A stretch of DNA of 64,000 nt from Paraburkholderia sp. BL23I1N1 (lineage in GTDB: Bacteria > Pseudomonadota > Gammaproteobacteria > Burkholderiales > Burkholderiaceae). The notes under the pieces are model-generated. The model searched no databases. It was not told where the DNA came from and saw nothing but the letters and a program-made list of their open reading frames with translations. Within the stretch, counting starts at the first letter, position 1, and each line of letters starts with the position of its first letter. Shown here piece after piece: positions 25,155-34,626 of this stretch. A program made the translations under genes and the position numbers. Location of the stretch: assembly GCF_003610295.1 (NCBI RefSeq), contig NZ_RAPV01000002.1:186001-250000 (forward strand), given 5' to 3'.

Positions 25155-27131
25155 TCACTGGAAGATGCCAAGCAGCGTCTGGAACAGGGTCTGCGCGGTC
25201 TGGATGACCTTGCTGTTCGCCTGATACAGTTGCTGATACTGAAGCAGGTTGGCTGCTTCTTCGTTGATGTTCACGCCCGAGACCGACTGCTGCGCGGTGG
25301 TGATCTGCGTCACCAGCGAGGTCTGCGCCGTGCTCGAGGTCTGAATCTGGTTGGTCTGGTTGCCGACCAGGTTGACGTAGTTCGCATACGCGCCCGCCAG
25401 CGTGACCGTGCCGCCGCCCAATGCCTTCGCCGCGGACAGGTTCGACAGCGCCAGTGCATTGCGACCGTCGTTGTTCGCGCCGGTGTTCGGGCCGATGGTG
25501 AACTTGTCACCGCTCGCCGGTGCGCCGCTGATCGTCACCGAGACGTTGTTCATCTGGCCGGCGGTCGGGTTGGTGATTGTCAGCGTCGCGCCGGTGGTCG
25601 CCGAATACGGCACGACGGTCGCCGCACTGGCGATCGGGTAAGCGGTGGGGGGCGTACCCGCTATCGTCACCGTCGAACCTGCCGGGAAGCCGGAGAGACC
25701 CGCACCGTTGTACGACAGCGTGGTGGTCGCATTCGGCATCGTGTAGCCGGCCGTCACCGTGCCTTGCGTGATCGTGGCGGTGCCGGTATTGGTCGACGCC
25801 GCGGAGCCGAGCACGGGTGCTGCCGCGGCGATCGCCGACGGGTCCGTGGTCGCGGTGTTGAAGCTGTTCAGCGCGCCGCGGGTCGGTTCGACCGTGAACG
25901 AGTCGCCGGCGTTCATCGTGCCGGTGGTCGAGAAATTCAGACCGTTGATCGGCTGGGTCAGATTGGTGGCCGAGCCCACCACACTGCCGGTCGAATTGTC
26001 GGTCAGCGTGTAGGTGCTGCCGTTGAACGCCAGCGTGTAATCGCCGGTGGTCGGCTGCGCGGGGTTCGCGAACGAAACGTTCAACGACGCGTTGCCGGTG
26101 TTCTGCGTATTCGCGTAGACGGTCGGGCCGCCCACCGAGAACAGCGCGCCGCCCTGGGCGCCCGCGAGCGTGATGCCGAGGGCGTTCTGCGCATTGACCT
26201 GCGCGGAAAAGCTCACCGCTATCGCGCCGAGTTGCGCTTCGGCCGGGTCGAGCGTCTGGCTGCGGAACGCGACGAGACCGCCCAGCGTACCGCCGGTGAT
26301 CTTGCTGTCCGGCAGGTTTTGCGGCGCGGCAGCCGGGTTCGCACCGGCCTGGCCGAGATACTGCACCGACAGTTCGCTGGTGTCGCCCGTCGAAGGCGCC
26401 GTGCCCAGGTTGTAGCTATTGCCGGCCGAGACGAGCGGCTGGCCGTTGCTCATGAACACGCTGTAGCTGCCGTTGCTGTTCACGACGTTCACGCCGATCA
26501 GTTGCGACAGGCTCGACACGGCTTGATCGCGCTGATCCATCAACTGGTTCGGCGGCTGACCTTGTGTGCTCGCCGATGCGATCTGTCCATTTAGCTGTGC
26601 GATCTGTTGCGTGTAGCTGTTGATCTGCGAAACGGTGTTGGAGAGCTGCGTGTTGACGCTCTGGCGCAGCGAGTCGTATTGCTGGCCCGCGGCATTGATC
26701 TGGTTCACGAGCGTCTGCGCGCCGCTCATCGCGGTCTGGCGGGTAGCCAGGCTGGAGGCGTTGTTCGAGACGTTCTGCAAACCGGTGAAATAGCTGGTGA
26801 TCGCGCTCGCAATGCCCGAGGTCGGGCTGCCGATCAGATTGTTCAACTGCGAGATCATCGTGTTGTACGTCGACAGCGAGCTGCCCGAACTCTGCGCGTT
26901 GTTCAGCTCAGTGGTCAGGTACTGGCTGTACTGGCGCGTCACGGTGACGGTCGAGACACCTTGCGGCAGAAAACCGGAACCCGTGTACTGGCCGGCGCTT
27001 TCCGCGTAGACCGGGGTCTCGATCGTGTAGCCGGGCGTCGACGCGTTGCTGATGTTCTGGCCCGTCGTCGTGAGTCCCCACTGGGCTGCGTTCAGTCCAC
27101 TGAGTCCGAGATTGATGAGGTTGCTCGACAT
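25155..27131 (-). CDS. flgK: Flagellar hook-associated protein FlgK
   Basis: This 658-residue protein starts at ATG 27131 behind AGGATG. N-terminal GLSGLNAAQWGLTTTGQNISNASTPGYT and C-terminal GVNINEEAANLLQYQQLYQANSKVIQTAQTLFQTLLGIF are the rod/hook family ends. It is about 110 residues longer than the E. coli protein because of one complete copy (364-418) and one partial copy (near 500-549) of the FxYTLxF...GDxFTVxP module shared with FlgE and FlgL. FlgK caps the hook at the filament junction. A sigma-28 promoter lies about 60 bases upstream. Confidence 0.96.
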   Translation of the reverse strand: MSSNLINLGLSGLNAAQWGLTTTGQNISNASTPGYTIETPVYAESAGQYTGSGFLPQGVSTVTVTRQYSQYLTTELNNAQSSGSSLSTYNTMISQLNNLIGSPTSGIASAITSYFTGLQNVSNNASSLATRQTAMSGAQTLVNQINAAGQQYDSLRQSVNTQLSNTVSQINSYTQQIAQLNGQIASASTQGQPPNQLMDQRDQAVSSLSQLIGVNVVNSNGSYSVFMSNGQPLVSAGNSYNLGTAPSTGDTSELSVQYLGQAGANPAAAPQNLPDSKITGGTLGGLVAFRSQTLDPAEAQLGAIAVSFSAQVNAQNALGITLAGAQGGALFSVGGPTVYANTQNTGNASLNVSFANPAQPTTGDYTLAFNGSTYTLTDNSTGSVVGSATNLTQPINGLNFSTTGTMNAGDSFTVEPTRGALNSFNTATTDPSAIAAAAPVLGSAASTNTGTATITQGTVTAGYTMPNATTTLSYNGAGLSGFPAGSTVTIAGTPPTAYPIASAATVVPYSATTGATLTITNPTAGQMNNVSVTISGAPASGDKFTIGPNTGANNDGRNALALSNLSAAKALGGGTVTLAGAYANYVNLVGNQTNQIQTSSTAQTSLVTQITTAQQSVSGVNINEEAANLLQYQQLYQANSKVIQTAQTLFQTLLGIFQ

Positions 27132-27188
27132 GCGTCATCCTGAAGGGCGACACCGACCACTTGCCGCCGCGTTACTTGAACAATCTGT

Positions 27189-27215
27189 TTAACGGCCCCG
27201 GCGAGGAAAAATTGA
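27189..27215 (-). promoter_or_regulatory. FliA (sigma-28) promoter for flgKL
   Basis: Minus-strand TCAATTTT (27208-27215), 11 bases, then GCCGTTAA (27189-27196). It matches the sigma-28 consensus well and lies 57 bases before the flgK start. Confidence 0.82.
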
Positions 27216-27288
27216 GGGCCATTCCGATGTGTGTTCGACGTTTGTTTCAACGTTTGCGAGGCGCGTGCCGCAAGGCTTCCTAGCTTGT

Positions 27289-28080
27289 CTAGCGCACCAG
27301 TGAGCGGCGCTTCATTTCGAGTTGCGTAATCAGACGTTGCAGCGTGTTTTCGGCGCTGCCCGGCAGCGTCAGGAAACGGAACCCGAGCTGATAGCGCTGC
27401 GTGCCGTTCGGCAACGCGGTGGAGCGGTGCGACACCAGTTGCAGATCGAGCGAAAGCCGGCCGAGCGAGCCGAGCGACAGTTCGCAATCCTGCAGGCGCG
27501 TGCCCATCGGCAATTCAGCCACACGTTCATCCGAGGTGCGCATGCCGACGCCGCCGAGCGACAGATCGTGCACTTCGAAGCGGAACGTGTCGCCTTCGGG
27601 CAAACGGCCGCTGCACATATACGGATCGAGAATCGGCGCATCGACGCGGAAATACTCGCGGCGCTGAACGTGAAACAGCACCTCGGGGAAGTTGGCCTCG
27701 AACGCAGGCAGTCCTTCGTAGCGGGTTTCACGCGGCGTGCCGGTCGCGAACTCGACGCGCACGCCGTCAGGCGACGCATGGAACTGGCAGCGCGGCGCGC
27801 CCAATAAGCCTTTGTTCTGGTCGGAGAGCGCGCCCCAGTCGAACGTGAAGGTGCGCCCGCGCACGTCGACATCGAGCAGTCGCGTTACGAGTTGACCGCC
27901 CGCATATTCAACGGTGAGGAAATCGCCTCGATTCACGAGGTTGCGTAACTGAACGCCGATCTCCAGTGGATTGCGACGACCGAAATCGGGTGCGCTCTCG
28001 TCTAGCTGTGCGTGCGACTGGCCGGGTGCGTCGGTCTGGCCGTGCGACTGGGTAGTATCCATGGGCTTGCCGGTATGCAT
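27289..28080 (-). CDS. ycgR: Flagellar brake protein YcgR (PilZ domain)
   Basis: The protein has 263 residues if read from ATG 28080; TTG 28101 (AGGAG close by) and ATG 28062 are alternatives. The N-terminal YcgR domain (RNPLEIGVQLRNLVNRGDFLTVEYAGGQLVTRLLDVD) is followed by a PilZ domain with RREYFRV, the arginine motif for cyclic di-GMP, and DLSLGGVGM, the D/NxSxxG motif. Both binding motifs are intact. On binding c-di-GMP it interacts with FliG/MotA and slows the motor. It is transcribed from its own sigma-28 promoter and lies upstream of flgK on the same strand. Confidence 0.92.
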   Translation of the reverse strand: MHTGKPMDTTQSHGQTDAPGQSHAQLDESAPDFGRRNPLEIGVQLRNLVNRGDFLTVEYAGGQLVTRLLDVDVRGRTFTFDWGALSDQNKGLLGAPRCQFHASPDGVRVEFATGTPRETRYEGLPAFEANFPEVLFHVQRREYFRVDAPILDPYMCSGRLPEGDTFRFEVHDLSLGGVGMRTSDERVAELPMGTRLQDCELSLGSLGRLSLDLQLVSHRSTALPNGTQRYQLGFRFLTLPGSAENTLQRLITQLEMKRRSLVR

Positions 28081-28196
28081 GTTCTTGCGGGCGCGTGCCA
28101 AGGCTCCTGCCGGGGCTTTCGCGCGGTCTTCATCGAAGCCGCAGCACGCGCATTCAACCGGACATTACAACGCTTTCCGGTATCGGGTCTAACTGA

Positions 28197-28223
28197 TTAG
28201 CGGCAGCTTTCGGCCAAAATTTA
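28197..28223 (-). promoter_or_regulatory. FliA (sigma-28) promoter for ycgR
   Basis: Minus-strand TAAATTTT (28216-28223), 11 bases, then GCCGCTAA (28197-28204): a close match to TAAAGTTT-N11-GCCGATAA, about 115 bases before the ycgR start. The rest of the 415-base gap to flgJ (28081-28495) shows only the hairpin at 28332-28353. Confidence 0.8.
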
Positions 28224-28331
28224 GGGGCCTGTAATGAAATATTTGCCGCAAACGTTAAAACGCCGATATGTCGCCAGTGAAATCCGGTTGCATCGAATCC
28301 CGGCTGCAATCATGCCGGATATGCGGGTGGA

Positions 28332-28353
28332 CCGGCCGCCCGCAGGCGGCCGG
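28332..28353. terminator. Perfect GC hairpin downstream of flgJ
   Basis: CCGGCCGCC (28332-28340), loop CGCA, then GGCGGCCGG. It lies about 145 bases past the flgJ stop and may end the flg operon. There is no U-tract, so a repeat or processing element is equally possible. Confidence 0.45.
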
Positions 28354-28495
28354 CCTCGTCCGTCTTGTTATGCACCTGGCCCCGTCGCGTGCATACAGTA
28401 TTCGAGAAAATCAGACCGCATAAACTGACCGGCTGCGCGGTCGAATGCAACTGCGCATCTGCCACGCACCTGCCGCGCACCTGCATTAACGGCAA

Positions 28496-29494
28496 TCAGC
28501 CCATTTTCTGCATGATGGACATCAGTTTTTTCGCGTAATGCGGATCCGTAGCGTAACCGGCGCGCTGCATGCCGTTGGCAAAACCATTCACGTCATGCGC
28601 GGAATTGATCACCTGTGCGTAGCGCGGGTTGCCCTTGAGCAGGCTCGCGTAGTCGGTCATCGCTTCCTGATACGAGTCGTACGCGCGGAATTTTTCGACC
28701 GTGCGTTGCGGCTTGCCGTTCACATATTCAGTCGTGACCGTCGAAACGGTCTTGCCGCTCCAGTCTTTGGTCGCCTTGATGCCGAACACGTTGTGGCTGG
28801 TCGAACCGTCCGCCTTCTTGATCTCGCTCTTGCCCCAGCCCGATTCGAGCGCGGCCTGGCCGATGATAAAGCGAGCCGGAATGCCGGTTGCCGCGCTCGC
28901 GGCTTGGGCCGGTCCGGCGAGCTTGTCGACGAACGCGTCGACCCTCGGCGAGCTGCCGTCGCCTTTGATCGGCGGAGTCAGTGCGCTGTTGGCCGAGTAG
29001 CCCTTGCCCATCGCCAGTTGGCCATTGGCCTGCGCGTTGCCGTAGGCTTTTGCCAGCGCGTTCAGCGCCGCCGTCTGGCCTTCGTCGCCACCGCTGCCGC
29101 CGCCCAGCGCATTGGCCATGCCGGTCAGGCCACCGCCCGCGCCGTTCGCGCTGCCCACCTGCATGCCCTGATTACGCATCATCTGCTTGAGCATCGCGTC
29201 AGCCACGCCGATGCCCTTCTGCGACATCTGTTGCGACAACTGCTGATCCATCATCGACGTGAAGGTGGCGCTGTCGTGCGAGTCGAACGGGCCGTCCTGC
29301 GGCGTCGCATCGCGCATGCTTTTCAGCATCATCTGCGTGAACACCGCGTCGAACTGCTGCGCGGCCATCTTCATGCCGGCTTGCGGCGAAGCCTTGGCCT
29401 GCGCGCTCAATTTGCCGAAGCCCTGCACGTCGAGCGCAAAGCGCTGGGTCAGGTCGTTCGCCGCGTTGGCCGAATTGGTCGTATCCGAATTCAT
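28496..29494 (-). CDS. flgJ: Flagellar rod assembly protein / peptidoglycan hydrolase FlgJ
   Basis: This 332-residue bifunctional protein starts at ATG 29494 with AAGGAAG upstream. The N-terminal rod-cap part includes MKMAAQQFDAVFTQMMLKSMRDATP and DQQLSQQMSQKGIGVADAM. The C-terminal glucosaminidase domain (about 185-332) has IPARFIIGQAALESGWGKSEI, with the catalytic Glu, followed by HNVFGIKATKDWSG and GFANGMQRAGYATDPHYAKKL. It caps the growing rod and cuts peptidoglycan so that the rod can pass. It is the last gene of flgBCDEFGHIJ. Confidence 0.96.
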   Translation of the reverse strand: MNSDTTNSANAANDLTQRFALDVQGFGKLSAQAKASPQAGMKMAAQQFDAVFTQMMLKSMRDATPQDGPFDSHDSATFTSMMDQQLSQQMSQKGIGVADAMLKQMMRNQGMQVGSANGAGGGLTGMANALGGGSGGDEGQTAALNALAKAYGNAQANGQLAMGKGYSANSALTPPIKGDGSSPRVDAFVDKLAGPAQAASAATGIPARFIIGQAALESGWGKSEIKKADGSTSHNVFGIKATKDWSGKTVSTVTTEYVNGKPQRTVEKFRAYDSYQEAMTDYASLLKGNPRYAQVINSAHDVNGFANGMQRAGYATDPHYAKKLMSIMQKMG

Positions 29495-29506
29495 CTTGTG
29501 TCTTCC

Positions 29507-30712
29507 TTAGATGATTTCCAGGTCGGCGCGCAGAGCGCCCGCCGCCTTCATGGCCTGCAGGATCGACATCAGATCCGCAGGTGTCGCACCCAGTGCGTTG
29601 AGCGCCTTCACCACTTCGGCCAGGTTGGCGCCGGCGGTCACCAGCTTCAGTGCGCCGTTGTCCTGCTTCAACTGAATCTGCGACTGTTTGGCCACCACCG
29701 TCTGGCCGTTCGAGAACGCGCCCGGCTGACTCACCACCGGCTGCGTATTGATCACCACCGACAGATTGCCGTGCGCCACCGCGCAGCTTTGCAACGTGAC
29801 CATCTGGTTCATCACGATCGAGCCGGTACGTGCGTTCAGGATCACTTTCGCGGCGGCTTGCGCCGGTTTCACGTCGAGATTCTGCAATTGCGCCATGAAG
29901 GCGACCTGCTGTTCCGGATCGGACGGCGCGCGCAGTTGAATCGTGCGGCCGTCGAGCGCCGTGGCGGTGCCGCTGCCAAACGCATTGTTCACCGCGGCTA
30001 CGACGCGTTGCGTGGTGTCGTAGTCCATCTCGTTCAGGTCGAGCTGCATGGTGCCCGCTTGCGATACCGACGTAGGCACCGCGCGTTCGACGATCGCGCC
30101 GCCGGCAACGCGGCCCGCATTGAGCGTATTCACCTGCACCTTGCTGCCGTTCGCGCTGGCGCCGGCGCCGCCGACCGCCACGTTGCCCTGACCGAGCGCA
30201 TACACCTGGCCGTCCGCGCCTTTGAGAGGCGTGAGCAGCAGCGTGCCGCCACGCAGGCTCTTCGAATTGCCGAGCGACGACACCGTCACGTCGATCGCTT
30301 CGCCGGGACGCGCGAAGGGCGGCAACACCGCCGTCACCATCACCGCGGCGACGTTCTTCAACTGGATGTTCGACAGCGACGATTGCTGATTGCTCGAGCC
30401 CGCCGCCTGGTTGTTGATCGAGATGCCGAGGTTCGCCAGCATGTTGGCGAGCGTCTGCGTGGTGAACGGGGTTTGCGTGGTCTGGTCGCCCGTGCCGTCG
30501 AGACCGACGACGAGGCCGTAGCCGATCAGCGGGTTGTCACGCACGCCCTGGATCTGCACGAGGTCCTTCAGACGTTCGGCATAGGCGGGCGTCGCCACCG
30601 GCAAGGCCGCGCAGGCGAGTGCGAGCAGCGCCATGGCGCGGCCGAGCTGAACCAGCCGCGTGAACCGGCTGGGGCGATTGAGGCGGCCGGAGCGAAAGAA
30701 GACGGTACGCAT
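29507..30712 (-). CDS. flgI: Flagellar P-ring protein FlgI
   Basis: This 401-residue protein is read from ATG 30712, 3 bases past the flgH stop. A Sec signal peptide ([19 protein letters not shown], cleavage before ERLKDL) is followed by the FlgI core: [70 protein letters not shown]. The end [26 protein letters not shown] is typical. FlgI builds the peptidoglycan ring bushing around the rod with the help of FlgA. Confidence 0.97.
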   Translation of the reverse strand: MRTVFFRSGRLNRPSRFTRLVQLGRAMALLALACAALPVATPAYAERLKDLVQIQGVRDNPLIGYGLVVGLDGTGDQTTQTPFTTQTLANMLANLGISINNQAAGSSNQQSSLSNIQLKNVAAVMVTAVLPPFARPGEAIDVTVSSLGNSKSLRGGTLLLTPLKGADGQVYALGQGNVAVGGAGASANGSKVQVNTLNAGRVAGGAIVERAVPTSVSQAGTMQLDLNEMDYDTTQRVVAAVNNAFGSGTATALDGRTIQLRAPSDPEQQVAFMAQLQNLDVKPAQAAAKVILNARTGSIVMNQMVTLQSCAVAHGNLSVVINTQPVVSQPGAFSNGQTVVAKQSQIQLKQDNGALKLVTAGANLAEVVKALNALGATPADLMSILQAMKAAGALRADLEII

Positions 30713-30714
30713 GA

Positions 30715-31413
30715 TCACCACGGCGACACGTTAAGGAAGAAGCGCTGCAACCAGCCCATGTTCTCGGCTTCGTTGAGATAGCCCTTCGCGGAGTATTCGA
30801 TCTTCGCGTCGGCCACCTGGGTCGAGTACACGGCATTCAGGTTGGAGATCGTGTTCGGATTCACCACGCCGGAGAAACGCACGAATTCATCGCCCTGGTT
30901 GATCAGCATCTGTTTTTCGCCGCTCACCATCAGGTTGCCGTTCGGCAGCACACCCGTCACCGTCACGGTGATGGTGCCGTTGAAGGTGTTCGACGCGTTC
31001 GCGCCGCCGGTGCCCTGGAACCCGTTGCTGCCGCTCGCGGCCAAGTTGGTCTTGCCGAACAGGCCGCCGAGGAAGCCCGCGGTCGGCACGCTAAAGGCCG
31101 TGTTCCCCGAGCGATTCGCGTTGGCACCCGACGACTTGGTCGCGTTGACGTTTTCCTGAATCACGATCGTCAGGATGTCGCCGACATTGCGCGGCCGCTG
31201 GTCTTCGAACAATGGCCGGCCCGCGTAACCCGGATTGAAAATCGAGCCCGGCGACTGCGCTTGCGGCGGCATCGGCGGCAGTGCCGTCATCGGCTGCTGG
31301 GTGATCGGCTGCTTCGGCACGAGGCCGCAGCCGCCCAGCGCCGCGAGCAGCGTAAGCTGCACGAGCGCCTGAGCGGTGCGCGAGTGAACCGGATTACGAG
31401 TGAAGTGCGACAT
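30715..31413 (-). CDS. flgH: Flagellar L-ring lipoprotein FlgH
   Basis: This 232-residue protein starts at ATG 31413 with AGAGGC upstream. The signal peptide ends in a lipobox LAALGGC, so it is lipidated at C29. The core has [46 protein letters not shown] and [53 protein letters not shown], as in FlgH. It forms the outer-membrane bushing of the rod. Confidence 0.97.
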   Translation of the reverse strand: MSHFTRNPVHSRTAQALVQLTLLAALGGCGLVPKQPITQQPMTALPPMPPQAQSPGSIFNPGYAGRPLFEDQRPRNVGDILTIVIQENVNATKSSGANANRSGNTAFSVPTAGFLGGLFGKTNLAASGSNGFQGTGGANASNTFNGTITVTVTGVLPNGNLMVSGEKQMLINQGDEFVRFSGVVNPNTISNLNAVYSTQVADAKIEYSAKGYLNEAENMGWLQRFFLNVSPW

Positions 31414-31448
31414 CTTGGTAACGCCTCTTAATTCCCAGTCCCTACGCC

Positions 31449-32237
31449 TTAAACCTGCATCTGGCTGAGGGTCTGCAGCATCTGGTCGGACGTCGTCACG
31501 GCCTTGCTGTTGATTTCGTAAGCGCGCTGCGTCTGGATCATGTTCACCAGTTCCTGCACCACGTTCACGTTCGACGCTTCCACGTAACCCTGATTGAGCG
31601 TGCCGGCGCCGTTCAGGCCCGGTTGCGCGACATTCGGCGCACCCGACGAAGCAGTTTCCGAGAACAGGTTCTCACCCTTCGCATCCAGACCGGCCGGGTT
31701 GATGAAGGTGGCGACCTGCATCGAGCCGAGCTGCTGGCTGTTGGTCGAGCCTGCCACGGTGATCGACACTACGCCGTCGCTGCCGATGGTCAGCGAGGTC
31801 GCGTTGTTCGGAATCGTGATCGCCGGAATCACCTGATAGCCGCTCGACGTGACGAGCTGGCCTTGCGCGTTGGTCTGGAACGAACCGTCACGCGTGTAGG
31901 CGGTCGTGCCGTCAGGCATCTGCACCTGGAAAAAGCCCTGACCGTTGATCGCGATGTCTTTCGAGTTGCCGGTCTGCTGCAGGTTGCCCTGCGTGTACAG
32001 ACGTTCGGTCGCGACCTGTTGCACACCCGTGCCGAGCTGGATGCCGGACGGCAGCTCGGTGTTTTGTGTCGAGTTCGCACCCGGCTGGCGGATGGTTTGA
32101 TACAGCAGATCCTCGAACACCGCGCGCGAACCCTTGAAGCCGTTGGTGCTCACGTTCGCGAGGTTGTTCGAGATCACGTCCATCTGCGCCTGTTGCGCAT
32201 TCATGCCGGTAGCGGCGATGTAGAGTGAGCGATTCAC
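31449..32237 (-). CDS. flgG: Flagellar distal rod protein FlgG
   Basis: This 262-residue protein starts at GTG 32237 behind a strong AGGAG. N-terminal [44 protein letters not shown] and C-terminal [45 protein letters not shown] are the rod family ends, with the [12 protein letters not shown] region specific to FlgG. Length matches E. coli FlgG (260). It forms the distal rod crossing peptidoglycan and outer membrane. Confidence 0.97.
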   Translation of the reverse strand: MNRSLYIAATGMNAQQAQMDVISNNLANVSTNGFKGSRAVFEDLLYQTIRQPGANSTQNTELPSGIQLGTGVQQVATERLYTQGNLQQTGNSKDIAINGQGFFQVQMPDGTTAYTRDGSFQTNAQGQLVTSSGYQVIPAITIPNNATSLTIGSDGVVSITVAGSTNSQQLGSMQVATFINPAGLDAKGENLFSETASSGAPNVAQPGLNGAGTLNQGYVEASNVNVVQELVNMIQTQRAYEINSKAVTTSDQMLQTLSQMQV

Positions 32238-32250
32238 TATTCTTCTCCTG

Positions 32251-32290
32251 TGTCGACCGGAGTTAGCGCTTTAGCGCTTAGTCCGATCCC
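32251..32290. repeat. Palindromic repeat in the flgG-flgF gap
   Basis: GTCGACCGGAGTTAGCGC then TTTAGCGCTTAGTCCG forms an imperfect hairpin. The first 20 bases are identical to a segment at 35814-35833 in the flgB-flgC gap, so this is a dispersed palindromic element inside the operon. Confidence 0.75.
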
Positions 32291-32295
32291 ATCCG

Positions 32296-33054
32296 TTAGC
32301 TAAAGCTGAGCAACTGGTTGGCGGACTGGTCGTTCTTATCCGCGCTTTCCAGCAGCTTGGTCTGCATCTGGAACTGGCGGGCGTTGGTGATCATCGAGAC
32401 CATCGCGCTGACCGGATTCACGTTGCTGCCTTCAAGCGATGCCGGCGCCAGCGTGACGGCCGGATCGGCGTCGGCGGCATTGCCGTCGGCGGTACGAAAG
32501 AGACCATCGTCGCCGCGCGTCATGGTTTGCGGATCCGGATTCACCAGCTTCAGCTGATCGACCGTCACCACCGCCGTCGGCGGATCGCCCGGCGTCAGCG
32601 CGGACACCGTGCCGTCCTTGCCGATGGTGATTTCCGCTCCCGGCGGCACCGATACCGGGCCGCCGTTGCCGAGCACGGTCTGGTTCATGGCGTTCACCAG
32701 TTGCCCGTTTTCGTCAACGTGCAGATTGCCGGCGCGCGTGTAAGCCTCGTTGCCGTCGGCGGTCTGCACCGCCAGCCAGCCCGGACCCTGAATCGCCACG
32801 TCGAGCGGGTTGCCCGTCTGCTGGATCGGCCCCGGCGTATAGTCGGCGCCCGGCGTCGACGACAGCACGAAGGTGCGCGTGGTGTTGTCGTTGATCGAGC
32901 TGCCGTCGCCGAACGCCATCGGCACGGCGCGGAAAGTCGCAAGCTGCGCGCGAAAGCCGGTGGTCGAGGCGTTCGCCAGATTGTTGGCAACGATAGCCTG
33001 CTGTTCGAGCGCTTGCGTGCTGCCCGACATCGCGGTGTAGATCAGCCGATCCAT
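32296..33054 (-). CDS. flgF: Flagellar proximal rod protein FlgF
   Basis: This 252-residue protein starts at ATG 33054. It has the family N-terminus MDRLIYTAMSGSTQALEQQAIVANNLANASTTGFRAQLATFRAVPM and C-terminus LEGSNVNPVSAMVSMITNARQFQMQTKLLESADKNDQSANQLLSF. It is a minor component of the proximal rod. It lies between flgE and flgG, as usual, and a palindromic repeat separates it from flgG. Confidence 0.97.
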   Translation of the reverse strand: MDRLIYTAMSGSTQALEQQAIVANNLANASTTGFRAQLATFRAVPMAFGDGSSINDNTTRTFVLSSTPGADYTPGPIQQTGNPLDVAIQGPGWLAVQTADGNEAYTRAGNLHVDENGQLVNAMNQTVLGNGGPVSVPPGAEITIGKDGTVSALTPGDPPTAVVTVDQLKLVNPDPQTMTRGDDGLFRTADGNAADADPAVTLAPASLEGSNVNPVSAMVSMITNARQFQMQTKLLESADKNDQSANQLLSFS

Positions 33055-33074
33055 GATGGGTTAGTCCCGGTCGC

Positions 33075-34583
33075 TTACAGGTTGATCAGGGTCTGGTCGA
33101 CGGTCTGCTGGGTCTTGATCGTCTGCGCGTTCGCTTGATAGTTGCGTTGCGCGGTGATCAGGTTCACCAGTTCGCTCGTCAGGTCGACGTTCGAGTTTTC
33201 CACCGCGCCGCCTTGCAGCACGCCGTGATTGGTTGAGCCCGGTGCGGAGATCTGCGCGACGCCCGATTGGGACGTTTGCTGGAACTCGTTGTTGCCGAGG
33301 TTCACGAGACCGTTCTGGTTCGAGAAGTTCGCGAGCACGACCTGGCCGAGCGCCGCGGTTTGCTGGTTCGAGTAGTTGCCGGTCAGCGTGCCGTCCGCGC
33401 CGATCGTGAAGCTCGTCAGCGTGCCGGCTGCGTAGCCGTCGGGCTGCAGCGAGTTCACGCCGTCCTTGCCGCCGTACTGCGTCGTGCCGGCGATATTCAG
33501 CGTGAGGTTCTGCGGCGTCGACGAACCGTCGGTGGTCGGAATGCCGAAGTTGAAGACGAACGGCGTGGTGGTGGCGACGCCGGCCGCGTCGGTGGTGCCG
33601 AGCAGCGTGCCCGACGAATTGAAGTTCGCGTGGCCGACCAGGTTCGCGGTGCCGGTCGAGGTGCCAGCGTACACATTCCACGTACCCGCCGAGGTCTTGG
33701 CGAAGTACATGTTGACCGTCTGCGAGCCGCCGAGCGAGTCGTAGACCGTCGTGCTGGTCGAGTAGTTGTACGTCGACGAGCTGTTCTGGTTGAACGCAAC
33801 CGGGGTCGGCGCGATCGTGTAGGTGTCGTTGGTCGCCGGCACGCCGTTGAACGTGACGGTTTGGCCATTGCCCAGCGGGATCGACGTGCCGGCCGTGTAC
33901 GTAGCAGGGGCGGTCGTCGTACCGAGCGTGGTGTCCGTCACCGTGTACGTAGTCGGGCTCGTGAACGTGACGGTGTAGTTGTCGTTGTTCGTGCCCGAAG
34001 CGGTGTTCGTGATGGTCGCGCCGGTGGTGGTAGTCGTGCCGGTGTGAACGCCGGGCGTCACGACCGGCGTGCCGAGCATGAGCGGATCCTGCGCGTTCAG
34101 GTTCAAACCGGCGACGATCTTGGTGGTCGCTTGCGGCGCGATGTTCGCCGTCGGCACGCTGAGCGGTACGGTTTGCGCGGTATTGATGATGCCCGCGGTG
34201 TTCGCGGCATAGCCCATCAGTTGCAGGCCTTGCGCGTTGACGATGTTGCCGTTCTTGTCGAGCTGGAACACGCCGTTGCGCGAGTACACCAGCGAGCCGT
34301 TGTTCGACAGCTGGAAGAAGCCGTTGCCGTTGATCGCGACGTCGAGCGCCTGGTTGGTGCTGGTGATCGTGCCCTGCGCAAACTGCTGCTGCACTTCGGA
34401 AAGCTTCGTACCGATGCCGACCTGGTTGCCCACCGCCGTCGCCACCGAATTGGCGTACATGTCGGCGAATTGCGCCGCGCCGCTCTTGAAGCCAACCGTA
34501 TTCGCGTTGGCGATGTTGTTGCCGATCACGTCGAGGTCGCTCGACGACGCCGACAAACCACTCAAACCTTGTTGGTAACCCAT
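33075..34583 (-). CDS. flgE: Flagellar hook protein FlgE
   Basis: This 502-residue protein starts at ATG 34583 with GGAGACC upstream. The N-terminus GLSGLSASSSDLDVIGNNIANANTVGFKSGAAQFADMYA and the C-terminus VENSNVDLTSELVNLITAQRNYQANAQTIKTQQTVDQTLINL are typical. It is about 100 residues longer than E. coli FlgE because of surface domains, including a Thr-rich beta module near residues 202-260 that resembles segments in FlgK and FlgL. FlgE polymerises into the hook. Confidence 0.97.
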   Translation of the reverse strand: MGYQQGLSGLSASSSDLDVIGNNIANANTVGFKSGAAQFADMYANSVATAVGNQVGIGTKLSEVQQQFAQGTITSTNQALDVAINGNGFFQLSNNGSLVYSRNGVFQLDKNGNIVNAQGLQLMGYAANTAGIINTAQTVPLSVPTANIAPQATTKIVAGLNLNAQDPLMLGTPVVTPGVHTGTTTTTGATITNTASGTNNDNYTVTFTSPTTYTVTDTTLGTTTAPATYTAGTSIPLGNGQTVTFNGVPATNDTYTIAPTPVAFNQNSSSTYNYSTSTTVYDSLGGSQTVNMYFAKTSAGTWNVYAGTSTGTANLVGHANFNSSGTLLGTTDAAGVATTTPFVFNFGIPTTDGSSTPQNLTLNIAGTTQYGGKDGVNSLQPDGYAAGTLTSFTIGADGTLTGNYSNQQTAALGQVVLANFSNQNGLVNLGNNEFQQTSQSGVAQISAPGSTNHGVLQGGAVENSNVDLTSELVNLITAQRNYQANAQTIKTQQTVDQTLINL

Positions 34584-34626
34584 GACGGTCTCCGTATCTG
34601 GAAAGACGTAACTGACAGAATCTGAA

